Source: Spirochaetaceae bacterium
Lineage (GTDB): Bacteria; Spirochaetota; Spirochaetia; Treponematales; Breznakiellaceae
Assembly (NCBI GenBank): GCA_031273985.1
Contig: JAISQV010000156.1
Span: 1 to 5,885 of the forward strand
Length of the DNA: 5,885 nucleotides
Reading direction: 5' to 3'
Shown here: piece after piece, positions 1 through 4,454 of the stretch
Layout of the letters: the number at the start of each line of letters is the position of its first letter
Numbering within the stretch: position 1 is the first letter of the stretch
The notes under the pieces: model-generated
Databases searched by the model: none
The model's input: the letters and a program-made list of their open reading frames with translations, nothing else
Told to the model about the DNA's origin: nothing
Program-made: the position numbers and the translations under genes

Positions 1-1
1 G

Positions 2-196
2 AGCGAGTGCTACCTCCCCATGGCGGCGGACTGGATGATCCGGGAAAAGCTTCTGAAATTCCGGGTGCTGCCGGCGGATTCCGAGTGGTTCGGCGTTACT
101 TACCGGGAGGACCGGGAGACGGCAGCGCGCCGTATAGCGGAACTGACCGCATCGGGGGTCTATCCTCCCTCACTGTGGGCCCCACCGGAAGGGTAA
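2..196 (+). CDS. Nucleotidyltransferase, C-terminal fragment (5' end outside window)
   Basis: The frame is open from base 2 and stops with TAA at 194-196, leaving 64 residues. The tail contains WFGVTYRED (fragment residues 29-37), then an amphipathic helix with AARRIAEL and the ending SGVYPPSLW. This arrangement (an LP..A. segment, a short charged linker, W(F/Y)GVTY(R/K)ED, then I..L...G.YP..LW) is what I recall from the C-termini of bacterial NTP_transferase-fold proteins annotated as sugar-phosphate nucleotidyltransferases. The catalytic N-terminal half, with the GxGxR nucleotide-binding loop, is not in the window, so neither the substrate nor activity can be judged. The diguanylate cyclase gene begins 9 nt after the stop, so the two are probably co-transcribed. 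Assignment rests on pattern memory of the tail alone. Confidence 0.6.
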   Translation, partial: SECYLPMAADWMIREKLLKFRVLPADSEWFGVTYREDRETAARRIAELTASGVYPPSLWAPPEG

Positions 197-205
197 CGCG
201 GGGTC

Positions 206-1402
206 ATGCTGAAAATTCCGGTAATGTGGCGGCCCAGAGGCTTTACCCGGGAAGCCATCGAGTCGTGCAGGGATGCCGTATGCGCCTACAATATTCAGAC
301 GCTTCCGGTGGTGGGCCTCGTAACGGTGCTCCTTTTGGGGGCGGATTCCGTGGCCGCCCTTTTGATAGAAAAGGCGCAGGCATCGTTTTGGCTGCACCTT
401 GCCGCCTGTGTGCTGATAGCCGGCGTCTGTATCGCCGCGCTGTACGCCCACAGCCGGAAAAAGCATAAGCCCCTTGTTTTCTACGCCCTCTTTTCAGCTT
501 ACTACATTATTCTCATGTTCCTGGGTTTCTACCTGGGGGTACTGACCCCGCCGGATCAGTGGCTGGTGCTGACTCTGCTCTTTCTGCTCTTCTCCCAGGC
601 GCTCTTTGTGGTGGACCTCCGTTTCAGCGTCCTGCTGAATCTGCTTACCGCATCGGCGTTTTCCCTGCTCGCCCTGAAGACCAAGGCGCCCCTGATCCGG
701 GAGATAGACACGATTCATGTCTGGATGGCGGCAATTCTCGCGCTGGCCCTGAACCGCTACCTGGGTTACGTGATACTCCGGGAGATGATAGCCTCCCGCC
801 GCCTTGAGATTGAGCGGGATCACTTCCGGGAGGAGAGCATCAAGGACGAGCTTACCGGGCTGTCCAACCGCCGGGAGTACCAGAGCGCCGCCAAATTCTA
901 CATCTCCGTCTGCCGCCACGTGCACCAGACGATCTGCGCTATCATGCTGGATGTGGATTTTTTCAAGAATTACAATGATTTCTACGGGCACCAGAAGGGG
1001 GACGAGGCCTTGCAGGCCATAGGCGGGGTGCTCAAGCGGCTCGTTACGGAGGAACAACTATTCGCCGCCCGGGTAGGCGGGGAGGAATTTTTTGTGCTCT
1101 GGACCGAAAACCGTACCGCCGAGGCGGAGCGGGTGGCCATCAAGATCAGGCATCTGATCGCGGACCTCAAGATTCCCCACGAACGGTCCACGGTGGCGCC
1201 GCACATCACGGTAAGCCTGGGGCTCTATATGCTCCGGGGCGGCGCCGATGCCACGGTGGACGATCTGTACCGGGAGGCGGACGACGCGCTCTACGAGGCC
1301 AAGGAGCGGGGCAGGAACTGTATCATGCTGCGGGATTCGGCGGACCGCTCCCTGCGTATGGTAGACATACTGCCCCCGGAACAGAATGTGGGCCGCCGCT
1401 AA
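206..1402 (+). CDS. Membrane-bound diguanylate cyclase (GGDEF domain)
   Basis: This 398-residue protein should make cyclic di-GMP from two GTP at the inner membrane. The N-terminal half has about six hydrophobic segments (roughly residues 32-54, 61-80, 90-111, 118-136, 138-157 and 170-192) and no recognisable named sensor domain. A short charged linker (about 193-213) leads to a GGDEF domain: DELTGLSNR at 214-222, LDVDFFKNYND at 248-258, GD at 265-266, the signature GGEEF at 291-295, and ALYEAKERGRN at 361-371. Counting from PleD, D249 and E293 are the expected metal ligands and N257 and D266 the guanine contacts, so the enzyme looks active. The RxxD inhibitory site expected nine residues before GGEEF is absent (E282, L285). 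I chose ATG 206, 9 nt after the previous stop; ATG 224 in the same frame is possible. The ribosome site is weak, which fits coupling to the upstream gene. The signal sensed is unknown. Confidence 0.93.
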   Translation: MLKIPVMWRPRGFTREAIESCRDAVCAYNIQTLPVVGLVTVLLLGADSVAALLIEKAQASFWLHLAACVLIAGVCIAALYAHSRKKHKPLVFYALFSAYYIILMFLGFYLGVLTPPDQWLVLTLLFLLFSQALFVVDLRFSVLLNLLTASAFSLLALKTKAPLIREIDTIHVWMAAILALALNRYLGYVILREMIASRRLEIERDHFREESIKDELTGLSNRREYQSAAKFYISVCRHVHQTICAIMLDVDFFKNYNDFYGHQKGDEALQAIGGVLKRLVTEEQLFAARVGGEEFFVLWTENRTAEAERVAIKIRHLIADLKIPHERSTVAPHITVSLGLYMLRGGADATVDDLYREADDALYEAKERGRNCIMLRDSADRSLRMVDILPPEQNVGRR

Positions 1403-1406
1403 GCCC

Positions 1407-1421
1407 CCGGAAGCGGCGCGG
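1407..1421 (+). repeat. 15-nt direct repeat, copy 1
   Basis: CCGGAAGCGGCGCGG lies 4 nt after the cyclase stop codon and recurs exactly at 1634-1648, just before the COG2426 gene. The two copies bracket element A, the hairpin and most of the short ORF. This may be a recombination or insertion footprint, or chance in GC-rich DNA. Confidence 0.6.
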
Positions 1422-1536
1422 AAGAAGAAGGAAGAAGAAGAAAGAGTATAAACCACAGACCTCACGGAAGACACGGACTTTTTGCTCGAAAGTCCCGCTT
1501 TTGTCTGTGCGGTCCGTGGTTCTTCTTAATTCTTCC
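1421..1536. repeat. Element A: imperfect palindrome of 9-nt units
   Basis: A purine-only tract of GAA-like triplets (1421-1446) leads into three adjoining 9-nt units at 1452-1460, 1461-1469 and 1470-1478, each fitting NNCACRGAN (for example ACCACAGAC). Two more units, on the other strand, lie at 1503-1511 and 1512-1520. The arms pair: AACCAC at 1451-1456 with GTGGTT at 1516-1521, then most of 1458-1468 with 1504-1514, and a perfect 7-bp inner stem GGACTTT/AAAGTCC (1475-1481 with 1489-1495). The pyrimidine-rich right flank (1521-1536) partly complements the GAA tract. No ORF or transposase is inside. It could act as a folded RNA, an end-of-transcript structure, or a dispersed intergenic repeat. 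A related element lies at 3192-3294. Confidence 0.7.
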
Positions 1537-1557
1537 TGATTTCAGCCCTGTTAATAT
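1530..1557 (+). promoter_or_regulatory. Weak candidate promoter for the COG2426-PanK unit
   Basis: TAATAT at 1552-1557 is a good -10 box, 4 of 6 by position to TATAAT. The hexamer 16 nt upstream, TTCTTC at 1530-1535, matches TTGACA poorly. If used, transcription would start near 1564 and run into the hairpin at 1576-1600 almost at once. This is the most AT-rich stretch of the gap, but the call is tentative. Confidence 0.2.
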
Positions 1558-1575
1558 GACGTATACAGCAGGGTA

Positions 1576-1600
1576 AAAAATCGCCTTGCGGGCGGTTTTT
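1576..1600. terminator. Terminator-like hairpin ending in T5, just before a ribosome site
   Basis: AAAAATCGCC (1576-1585) pairs with GGCGGTTTTT (1591-1600) across the loop TTGCG. This gives a 10-bp stem with one G-U pair, a four-pair GC core and a terminal run of five T. The shape would also work on the - strand, because the left arm starts with A5. The stem is short, so strength is uncertain. It lies 174 nt after the cyclase stop, and the GGAGG ribosome site begins at the very next base (1601). It may end cyclase transcripts, attenuate readthrough into the next genes, or affect translation of the short ORF. Confidence 0.5.
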
Positions 1601-1609
1601 GGAGGTTTT

Positions 1610-1666
1610 ATGCGCGAAGCGCAACAAAGGCTGCCGGAAGCGGCGCGGCGGGCGGGCGTTTCATGA
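1610..1666 (+). CDS. Possible 18-residue leader peptide coupled to the COG2426 gene
   Basis: ATG at 1610 follows GGAGG (1601-1605) by 4 nt, the strongest ribosome-site match in this gap. It opens an 18-codon frame, MREAQQRLPEAARRAGVS, whose TGA (1664-1666) overlaps the next gene's ATG (1663-1665) as ATGA. That is the classic layout for translational coupling, and the downstream ATG has no clear ribosome site of its own. The peptide has no run of one amino acid that would suggest classical amino-acid attenuation, and it looks like no family I know. Codons 7-14 fall in the second copy of the 15-nt direct repeat, so the frame may be a by-product of a rearrangement. A frameshifted N-terminus of the next protein is less likely, because that protein already has a normal start for its family. 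Confidence 0.45.
   Translation: MREAQQRLPEAARRAGVS
1634..1648 (+). repeat. 15-nt direct repeat, copy 2
   Basis: This is an exact copy of 1407-1421, ending 14 nt before the COG2426 start. Collapsing the two copies into one would remove 227 nt (element A, the hairpin and the GGAGG site). The cyclase stop would then lie about 33 nt from the next ATG, a normal operon spacing. Confidence 0.6.
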
Positions 1667-2142
1667 AGGCCGCGGACTTTTTCTGGACCGCCTTCCTCTC
1701 GTTCCTCCCCGTTTCCGAGCTCCGGGGGGGCATACCCTTCGCCCTTGCGCGGGGCATACCCTGGTACCTGGCCTGGCCCTTCGCGGCGGCGATGAACGCC
1801 CTGGTGTCGCCCCTCTGCTGGATATTCCTCTCCACCCTGCACCGCCTCTTCCTGCGCATGGCCTGGTACGAGGGCCTCTTTACCCGCTTCGTGGAACGCG
1901 CCCGGAACAAGCTCAGCGCCGGGGTGGAGCGCTGGGGCTGGCTGGGGGTGGCGGCCTTTGTGGCCATTCCCCTTCCGGTAACCGGCGCGTGGACGGGAAC
2001 CCTGGGGGCCTGGCTCCTGGGGCTGGGCCGCCGCCGCACCCTGGCCGCGGTGATTCTGGGAGTCTTCACGGCGGGGGGCATAGTTACCGCCGTAGTCATG
2101 CTGGGCCTTGAGACGGCGCGGCTGTTTATCAAGCCAATCTGA
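1663..2142 (+). CDS. COG2426-type integral membrane protein ('small multidrug export' family)
   Basis: This 159-residue membrane protein has the hallmarks I associate with the Sm_multidrug_ex/COG2426 family: SELRGGIPFALARG near the N-terminus (18-31) and AIPLPVTGAWTGTLGAWLLG (101-120). Hydrophobic segments run about 8-28, 33-58, 92-121 and 127-149, with a basic stretch (RRR, 123-125) between the last two. Length is normal for the family. The transport role in the family name is a legacy label; the sequence shows only a membrane protein with two conserved Pro/Gly-rich loops, which could be re-entrant as in DedA-like proteins (inference). ATG 1663 overlaps the stop of the short upstream ORF as ATGA, and only G-rich sequence precedes it, so coupling is the simplest explanation of initiation. 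The pantothenate kinase gene follows 10 nt later, implying co-transcription. Confidence 0.8.
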   Translation: MKAADFFWTAFLSFLPVSELRGGIPFALARGIPWYLAWPFAAAMNALVSPLCWIFLSTLHRLFLRMAWYEGLFTRFVERARNKLSAGVERWGWLGVAAFVAIPLPVTGAWTGTLGAWLLGLGRRRTLAAVILGVFTAGGIVTAVVMLGLETARLFIKPI

Positions 2143-2152
2143 AGGGGGCGTC

Positions 2153-2989
2153 ATGGTCATAGGCATAGACATAGGCAGTACCACCACCAAGGCGGTGTCC
2201 GTCGAGGGGACCGGCGGCGGGGCGGCGGGGCGGCGGATCATACGGAAGATCAAGACCCGCGCGGACGATGCGGTTACCTCCGCCACGGGAGCCTTCGGCA
2301 AGATGATCGTGGAAAACGGTATCCGCATGACGGACATAGAGCGGATCATGATCACCGGAGCGGGGTCCAGCAAACTCAGGGGGGACCTCTTCGGCATACC
2401 CACGAGGAAGGTGGACGAGATACAGGCCATAGGCATAGGGGGGATGTTCCAGGCGGGGCGGGAAGGCATCATCATCACCAACATAGGCACCGGCACCGCC
2501 ATCATAGACGCCCGGCGCGACAGCATCGTGCACCTGGGGGGCTCCGGCGTGGGCGGCGGCACGATACAGGGGCTGGCGAAAAAGCTGCTCCCCACATCCG
2601 AGTTCAGCGGCATCATGGAGCTCGCCGGGCGGGGGGACCTGGGCCAGGTGGACCTGCGCCTGGAGGACATCATGGCCGCGGGGATAAGCTTCCTCAACGG
2701 GGAGGCCACGGCGTCCAACTTCGGGAAGATGCTGGATTCCGCCCGGAGCGAAGATATTGCCCTGGGCATCATCAGCATGGTCTATCAGGTGATAGGGGTA
2801 CTATCCGTGTTTGCCGCCCGGAGCCGCAGCACCGGCCGGGTTATCATTACGGGAAACGGCAGCGACAACCCCCTGGGCAAGAAGGTGCTCACGGAGATTA
2901 CCGGGATGTACCATGTCGAGTTTGAGTACCCCGAAGACGCGGCCTACACGACAGCGATAGGCGCGGGCCTTTCCCTGCCGGAAGTTTAG
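2153..2989 (+). CDS. coaW: Type II pantothenate kinase (BadF/Fumble-like ATPase fold)
   Basis: The product (278 residues, close to the roughly 270 of staphylococcal CoaW) should phosphorylate pantothenate with ATP, the first step of CoA synthesis in the cytosol. Visible family landmarks are the first phosphate loop GIDIGSTTTKAV (4-15), DEIQAIGIGG (88-97) with candidate catalytic base E89, the second phosphate loop NIGTGTA (110-116), the glycine-rich GGSGVGGGTIQGLAKKLL (129-146), VDLRLEDI (166-173), ATASNFGKM (185-193) and the C-terminal GNGSDNP (234-240). The run from TNIGTGTA to GGGTIQGL separates it from type I and type III kinases and favours type II over BadF dehydratase activators, which carry Fe-S cysteines; this protein has no cysteine. 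ATG 2153 has GAAGGGGG at 2141-2148. A TTG 15 codons upstream would put the start inside the previous gene and before the glycine loop, so I rejected it. ATA codons are notably common here. Confidence 0.87.
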   Translation: MVIGIDIGSTTTKAVSVEGTGGGAAGRRIIRKIKTRADDAVTSATGAFGKMIVENGIRMTDIERIMITGAGSSKLRGDLFGIPTRKVDEIQAIGIGGMFQAGREGIIITNIGTGTAIIDARRDSIVHLGGSGVGGGTIQGLAKKLLPTSEFSGIMELAGRGDLGQVDLRLEDIMAAGISFLNGEATASNFGKMLDSARSEDIALGIISMVYQVIGVLSVFAARSRSTGRVIITGNGSDNPLGKKVLTEITGMYHVEFEYPEDAAYTTAIGAGLSLPEV

Positions 2990-3029
2990 AGCGGACCGCA
3001 CACTGTTTCGATTCGGAATAGGGGCGCAT

Positions 3030-3052
3030 CCCCGGCCCGGAACGGGCCGGGG
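3030..3052. terminator. Perfect 10-bp GC hairpin after the kinase gene, possible terminator
   Basis: CCCCGGCCCG (3030-3039) pairs with CGGGCCGGGG (3043-3052) over a GAA loop, 41 nt after the kinase stop. The stem is all G-C and very stable. No T-run follows directly; the nearest (T8, 3072-3079) starts 20 nt later, so this is not a canonical intrinsic terminator. It may still end or protect the transcript. Confidence 0.4.
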
Positions 3053-3072
3053 ACCGGGCTATCCGCTCCAAT

Positions 3073-3099
3073 TTTTTTTGCCCTGTCGGGGCAAAAAAA
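3073..3099. repeat. Perfect 11-bp hairpin with T7 and A7 outer arms
   Basis: TTTTTTTGCCC (3073-3083) pairs with GGGCAAAAAAA (3089-3099) over the loop TGTCG. On both strands the T-run is on the 5' arm and the A-run on the 3' arm, the reverse of an intrinsic terminator, so I list it as an inverted repeat. It is the reverse polarity of the hairpin at 1576-1600, which reads A5 to T5. Confidence 0.7.
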
Positions 3100-3157
3100 G
3101 ATTTCCGCTTCTATCCCTTGCGCGGAAGAGGCCGGGTAAGATAAACGCATAGGCCAC

Positions 3158-3165
3158 AGGAGGAG
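3158..3165 (+). promoter_or_regulatory. Orphan Shine-Dalgarno-like site
   Basis: AGGAGGAG is a near-perfect ribosome site, but no start codon lies at the usual distance. The first ATG (3182) is 16 nt away and gives only Met-Asn-Ile-stop. The next (3190) leads straight into element B. It may be the remnant of a start displaced by element B, or chance. Confidence 0.3.
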
Positions 3166-3191
3166 TACCAGGGGACATATTATGAATATAT

Positions 3192-3294
3192 GAAGAATTT
3201 ACACGAAGGCAAGGAAGGGTACACGAAGGAAGAAAGAAGGACACATGGACTTCTTCCTTTGTGCTCTTCGTGTTCTTCGTGGTTAAAATTCTTC
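3192..3294. repeat. Element B: long imperfect palindrome of 9-nt units
   Basis: The outer arms GAAGAATTT (3192-3200) and AAATTCTTC (3286-3294) are perfect. CACGAAG (3202-3208) pairs with CTTCGTG (3275-3281), and CACGAAGGAAGAA (3222-3234) pairs with TTCTTCCTTTGTG (3251-3263) with one G-U. The apex is 3235-3250. On the - strand three adjoining 9-nt units lie at 3275-3283, 3266-3274 and 3257-3265, with consensus NNCACRAAG (for example ACCACGAAG). The left arm carries the same unit at 3200-3208 and 3220-3228, with a degraded copy between. Nine nucleotides is three codons, so the element translates into repetitive hydrophobic peptide and creates false ORFs. Unit size, core and folded layout match element A at 1421-1536. 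Confidence 0.75.
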
Positions 3295-3394
3295 TTCATT
3301 TTGCGAATTTGGATGGATTTACTGTCGAGCAGTTATTGTGTGGGCCGGAACTTTTGGGGCAGGGTTTCGGGACACGGGCAGGGCCCCGCAGTAT

Positions 3395-3403
3395 AAGGAG
3401 AGG
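3395..3403 (+). promoter_or_regulatory. Ribosome-binding site fixing the reductase start
   Basis: AAGGAGAGG ends 4 nt before ATG 3408 and settles the start there. The same frame remains open upstream to an in-frame GTG at 3261 inside element B, which has no comparable site. Confidence 0.8.
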
Positions 3404-3407
3404 TACG

Positions 3408-4442
3408 ATGACGGAAGTAACGCTGGGGAGGACGGGCCTTACGGTGAACAAGGACGGGTTCGGCGTATTGCCCCTGCAGAGGACGGGCATGGAGGAGGCG
3501 GCGCGAATACTGAACCGGGCGCTGGACGGGGGCATGAATTACTACGATACCGCCAGGGCTTACACGGACAGTGAGGAGAAGATTGGGAGGGCGATTTCTT
3601 CGCGGCGCGGCGAATTTATTCTGGCTACAAAAACGATGGCGGGCAACACGGAAGCTTTCCGGAAGGACCTTGAAACAAGCCTCCGCAATTTGAAGACCCC
3701 TTATATCGATATTTACCAGTTTCACAACCCGCAGGATTTTCCCCGGCCCGGTGACGGAACGGGGCTCTACGAGGCCATGCTCACGGCGAGGGAGCAGGGA
3801 AAGATACGTTTCATCGGCATCACCAACCACAGGCTGCCCGTGGCGCGGGCGGCGGCGGAGAGCGGCCTTTACGACACCTTGCAGTTCCCCTTCAGTTATC
3901 TTTCCGATGAAAGGGACGCAGCCCTGGTGCGGGACTGCGGGAAGCTGGACGTGGGCTTTATCTGCATGAAAGCCCTGAGCGGGGGGCTCATTACCGATGT
4001 GTCCGCCGCCCGGTCCTGGCTCATGGAGTACCCCAACGCGCTGCCCATCTGGGGCATACAGCGGGAAGGCGAACTGGAGGCCCTCTTTGAGGCGCAGCAG
4101 CAGCCCGCAGTGCTTTCCGCCGCGCAGAGGCAGCGTATCGAAAAGGACCGGGCGGAGCTTAGCGGGAATTTTTGCCGGGCCTGCGGCTACTGCCTCCCCT
4201 GCCCCGCGGAAATCGAAATAACCATGTGCGCCCGGATGTTTCTCCTGCTGCGCCGTATGCCCGCAGGCCCCCTGCTTTCGGAGCAGTGGCAGCGGGAGAT
4301 GGCGAAGATACCCAACTGCCTGCACTGTAACCACTGTAAGGATAACTGCCCCTACGGCCTCGATACCCCCGCGCTGCTGGAGCGGAACTACGAGGACTAC
4401 CGGAAGGCCCTGGAAGAGGCCGGCGCGGCAAAGTCCGCGTAG
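3408..4442 (+). CDS. Aldo/keto reductase with C-terminal ferredoxin-like cysteine motifs
   Basis: This is a 344-residue cytosolic oxidoreductase. The N-terminal part (about 1-235) is an aldo/keto reductase TIM barrel with the full catalytic tetrad: D47 and Y52 in YYDTARAY, K75 in ATK, and H106 in QFHN. GKIRFIGITNH (131-141) is also typical. The C-terminal part has two cysteine groups, C256/C259/C262/C265 followed by Pro and C304/C307/C310/C314 followed by Pro. The second is a classic ferredoxin spacing (CxxCxxCxxxCP), and together they suggest one or two [4Fe-4S] clusters. This matches the COG1453 type of 'predicted oxidoreductase' of anaerobes, which may use ferredoxin-linked electrons as well as NAD(P)H; the substrate is unknown. 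The 12-nt gap to the sugar symporter implies an operon and suggests a sugar or sugar-derived substrate (inference). A longer frame begins at 3261, but its first 49 residues are encoded by element B and spacer. Confidence 0.9.
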   Translation: MTEVTLGRTGLTVNKDGFGVLPLQRTGMEEAARILNRALDGGMNYYDTARAYTDSEEKIGRAISSRRGEFILATKTMAGNTEAFRKDLETSLRNLKTPYIDIYQFHNPQDFPRPGDGTGLYEAMLTAREQGKIRFIGITNHRLPVARAAAESGLYDTLQFPFSYLSDERDAALVRDCGKLDVGFICMKALSGGLITDVSAARSWLMEYPNALPIWGIQREGELEALFEAQQQPAVLSAAQRQRIEKDRAELSGNFCRACGYCLPCPAEIEITMCARMFLLLRRMPAGPLLSEQWQREMAKIPNCLHCNHCKDNCPYGLDTPALLERNYEDYRKALEEAGAAKSA

Positions 4443-4454
4443 GGGCAGGGACAG

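Larger units (their letters stand above)
2990..3407. other. 418-nt intergenic region
   Basis: I find no convincing gene here on either strand. It holds a GC-only hairpin soon after the kinase stop (3030-3052), a T7/A7-flanked hairpin (3073-3099), an orphan ribosome-binding site (3158-3165), palindromic element B (3192-3294), and the ribosome site of the reductase (3395-3403). A possible but weak promoter is TTGCGC (3118-3123) with GATAAA (3140-3145), 16 nt apart. From 3295 to 3394 I see nothing recognisable apart from a repeated GGGCAGGG (3357-3364 and 3376-3383). Confidence 0.7.

Noticed and set aside
7..468. 153-codon + strand frame at the window start
   Set aside because: It overlaps both the nucleotidyltransferase tail and the cyclase start in another frame; the Gly/Arg/Pro-rich product resembles nothing known.
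1421..1536. CRISPR array or tandem-repeat locus
   Set aside because: The 9-nt units adjoin without spacers, diverge between copies and invert across the centre; no cas genes are present.
2108..2152. TTG start 15 codons upstream for the kinase
   Set aside because: It lies inside the previous gene, adds residues before the conserved glycine loop, and the ATG at 2153 has a purine-rich ribosome site.
1462..2778. 438-codon open frame on the - strand
   Set aside because: It lies antisense to the COG2426 and kinase genes, which have clear family motifs. Its low-complexity Pro/Met/Ser-rich translation is typical of a GC-rich shadow.
3059..3244. 61-codon - strand frame in the same gap
   Set aside because: No family resemblance, and it spans the T7/A7 hairpin and the left arm of element B; better explained as chance.
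1421..3294. Composite transposon with elements A and B as ends
   Set aside because: No transposase is present, the elements are too divergent to be terminal repeats of one unit, and I see no matching target-site duplication outside them.
3190..3396. 68-codon + strand frame in the intergenic region
   Set aside because: It reads through element B, whose 9-nt period keeps frames open, and gives Ser/Cys-rich low-complexity peptide without a suitably spaced ribosome site.
3333..4334. 333-codon open frame on the - strand
   Set aside because: It is antisense to the aldo/keto reductase, whose tetrad and cysteine motifs are intact, and the product has no recognisable domain.
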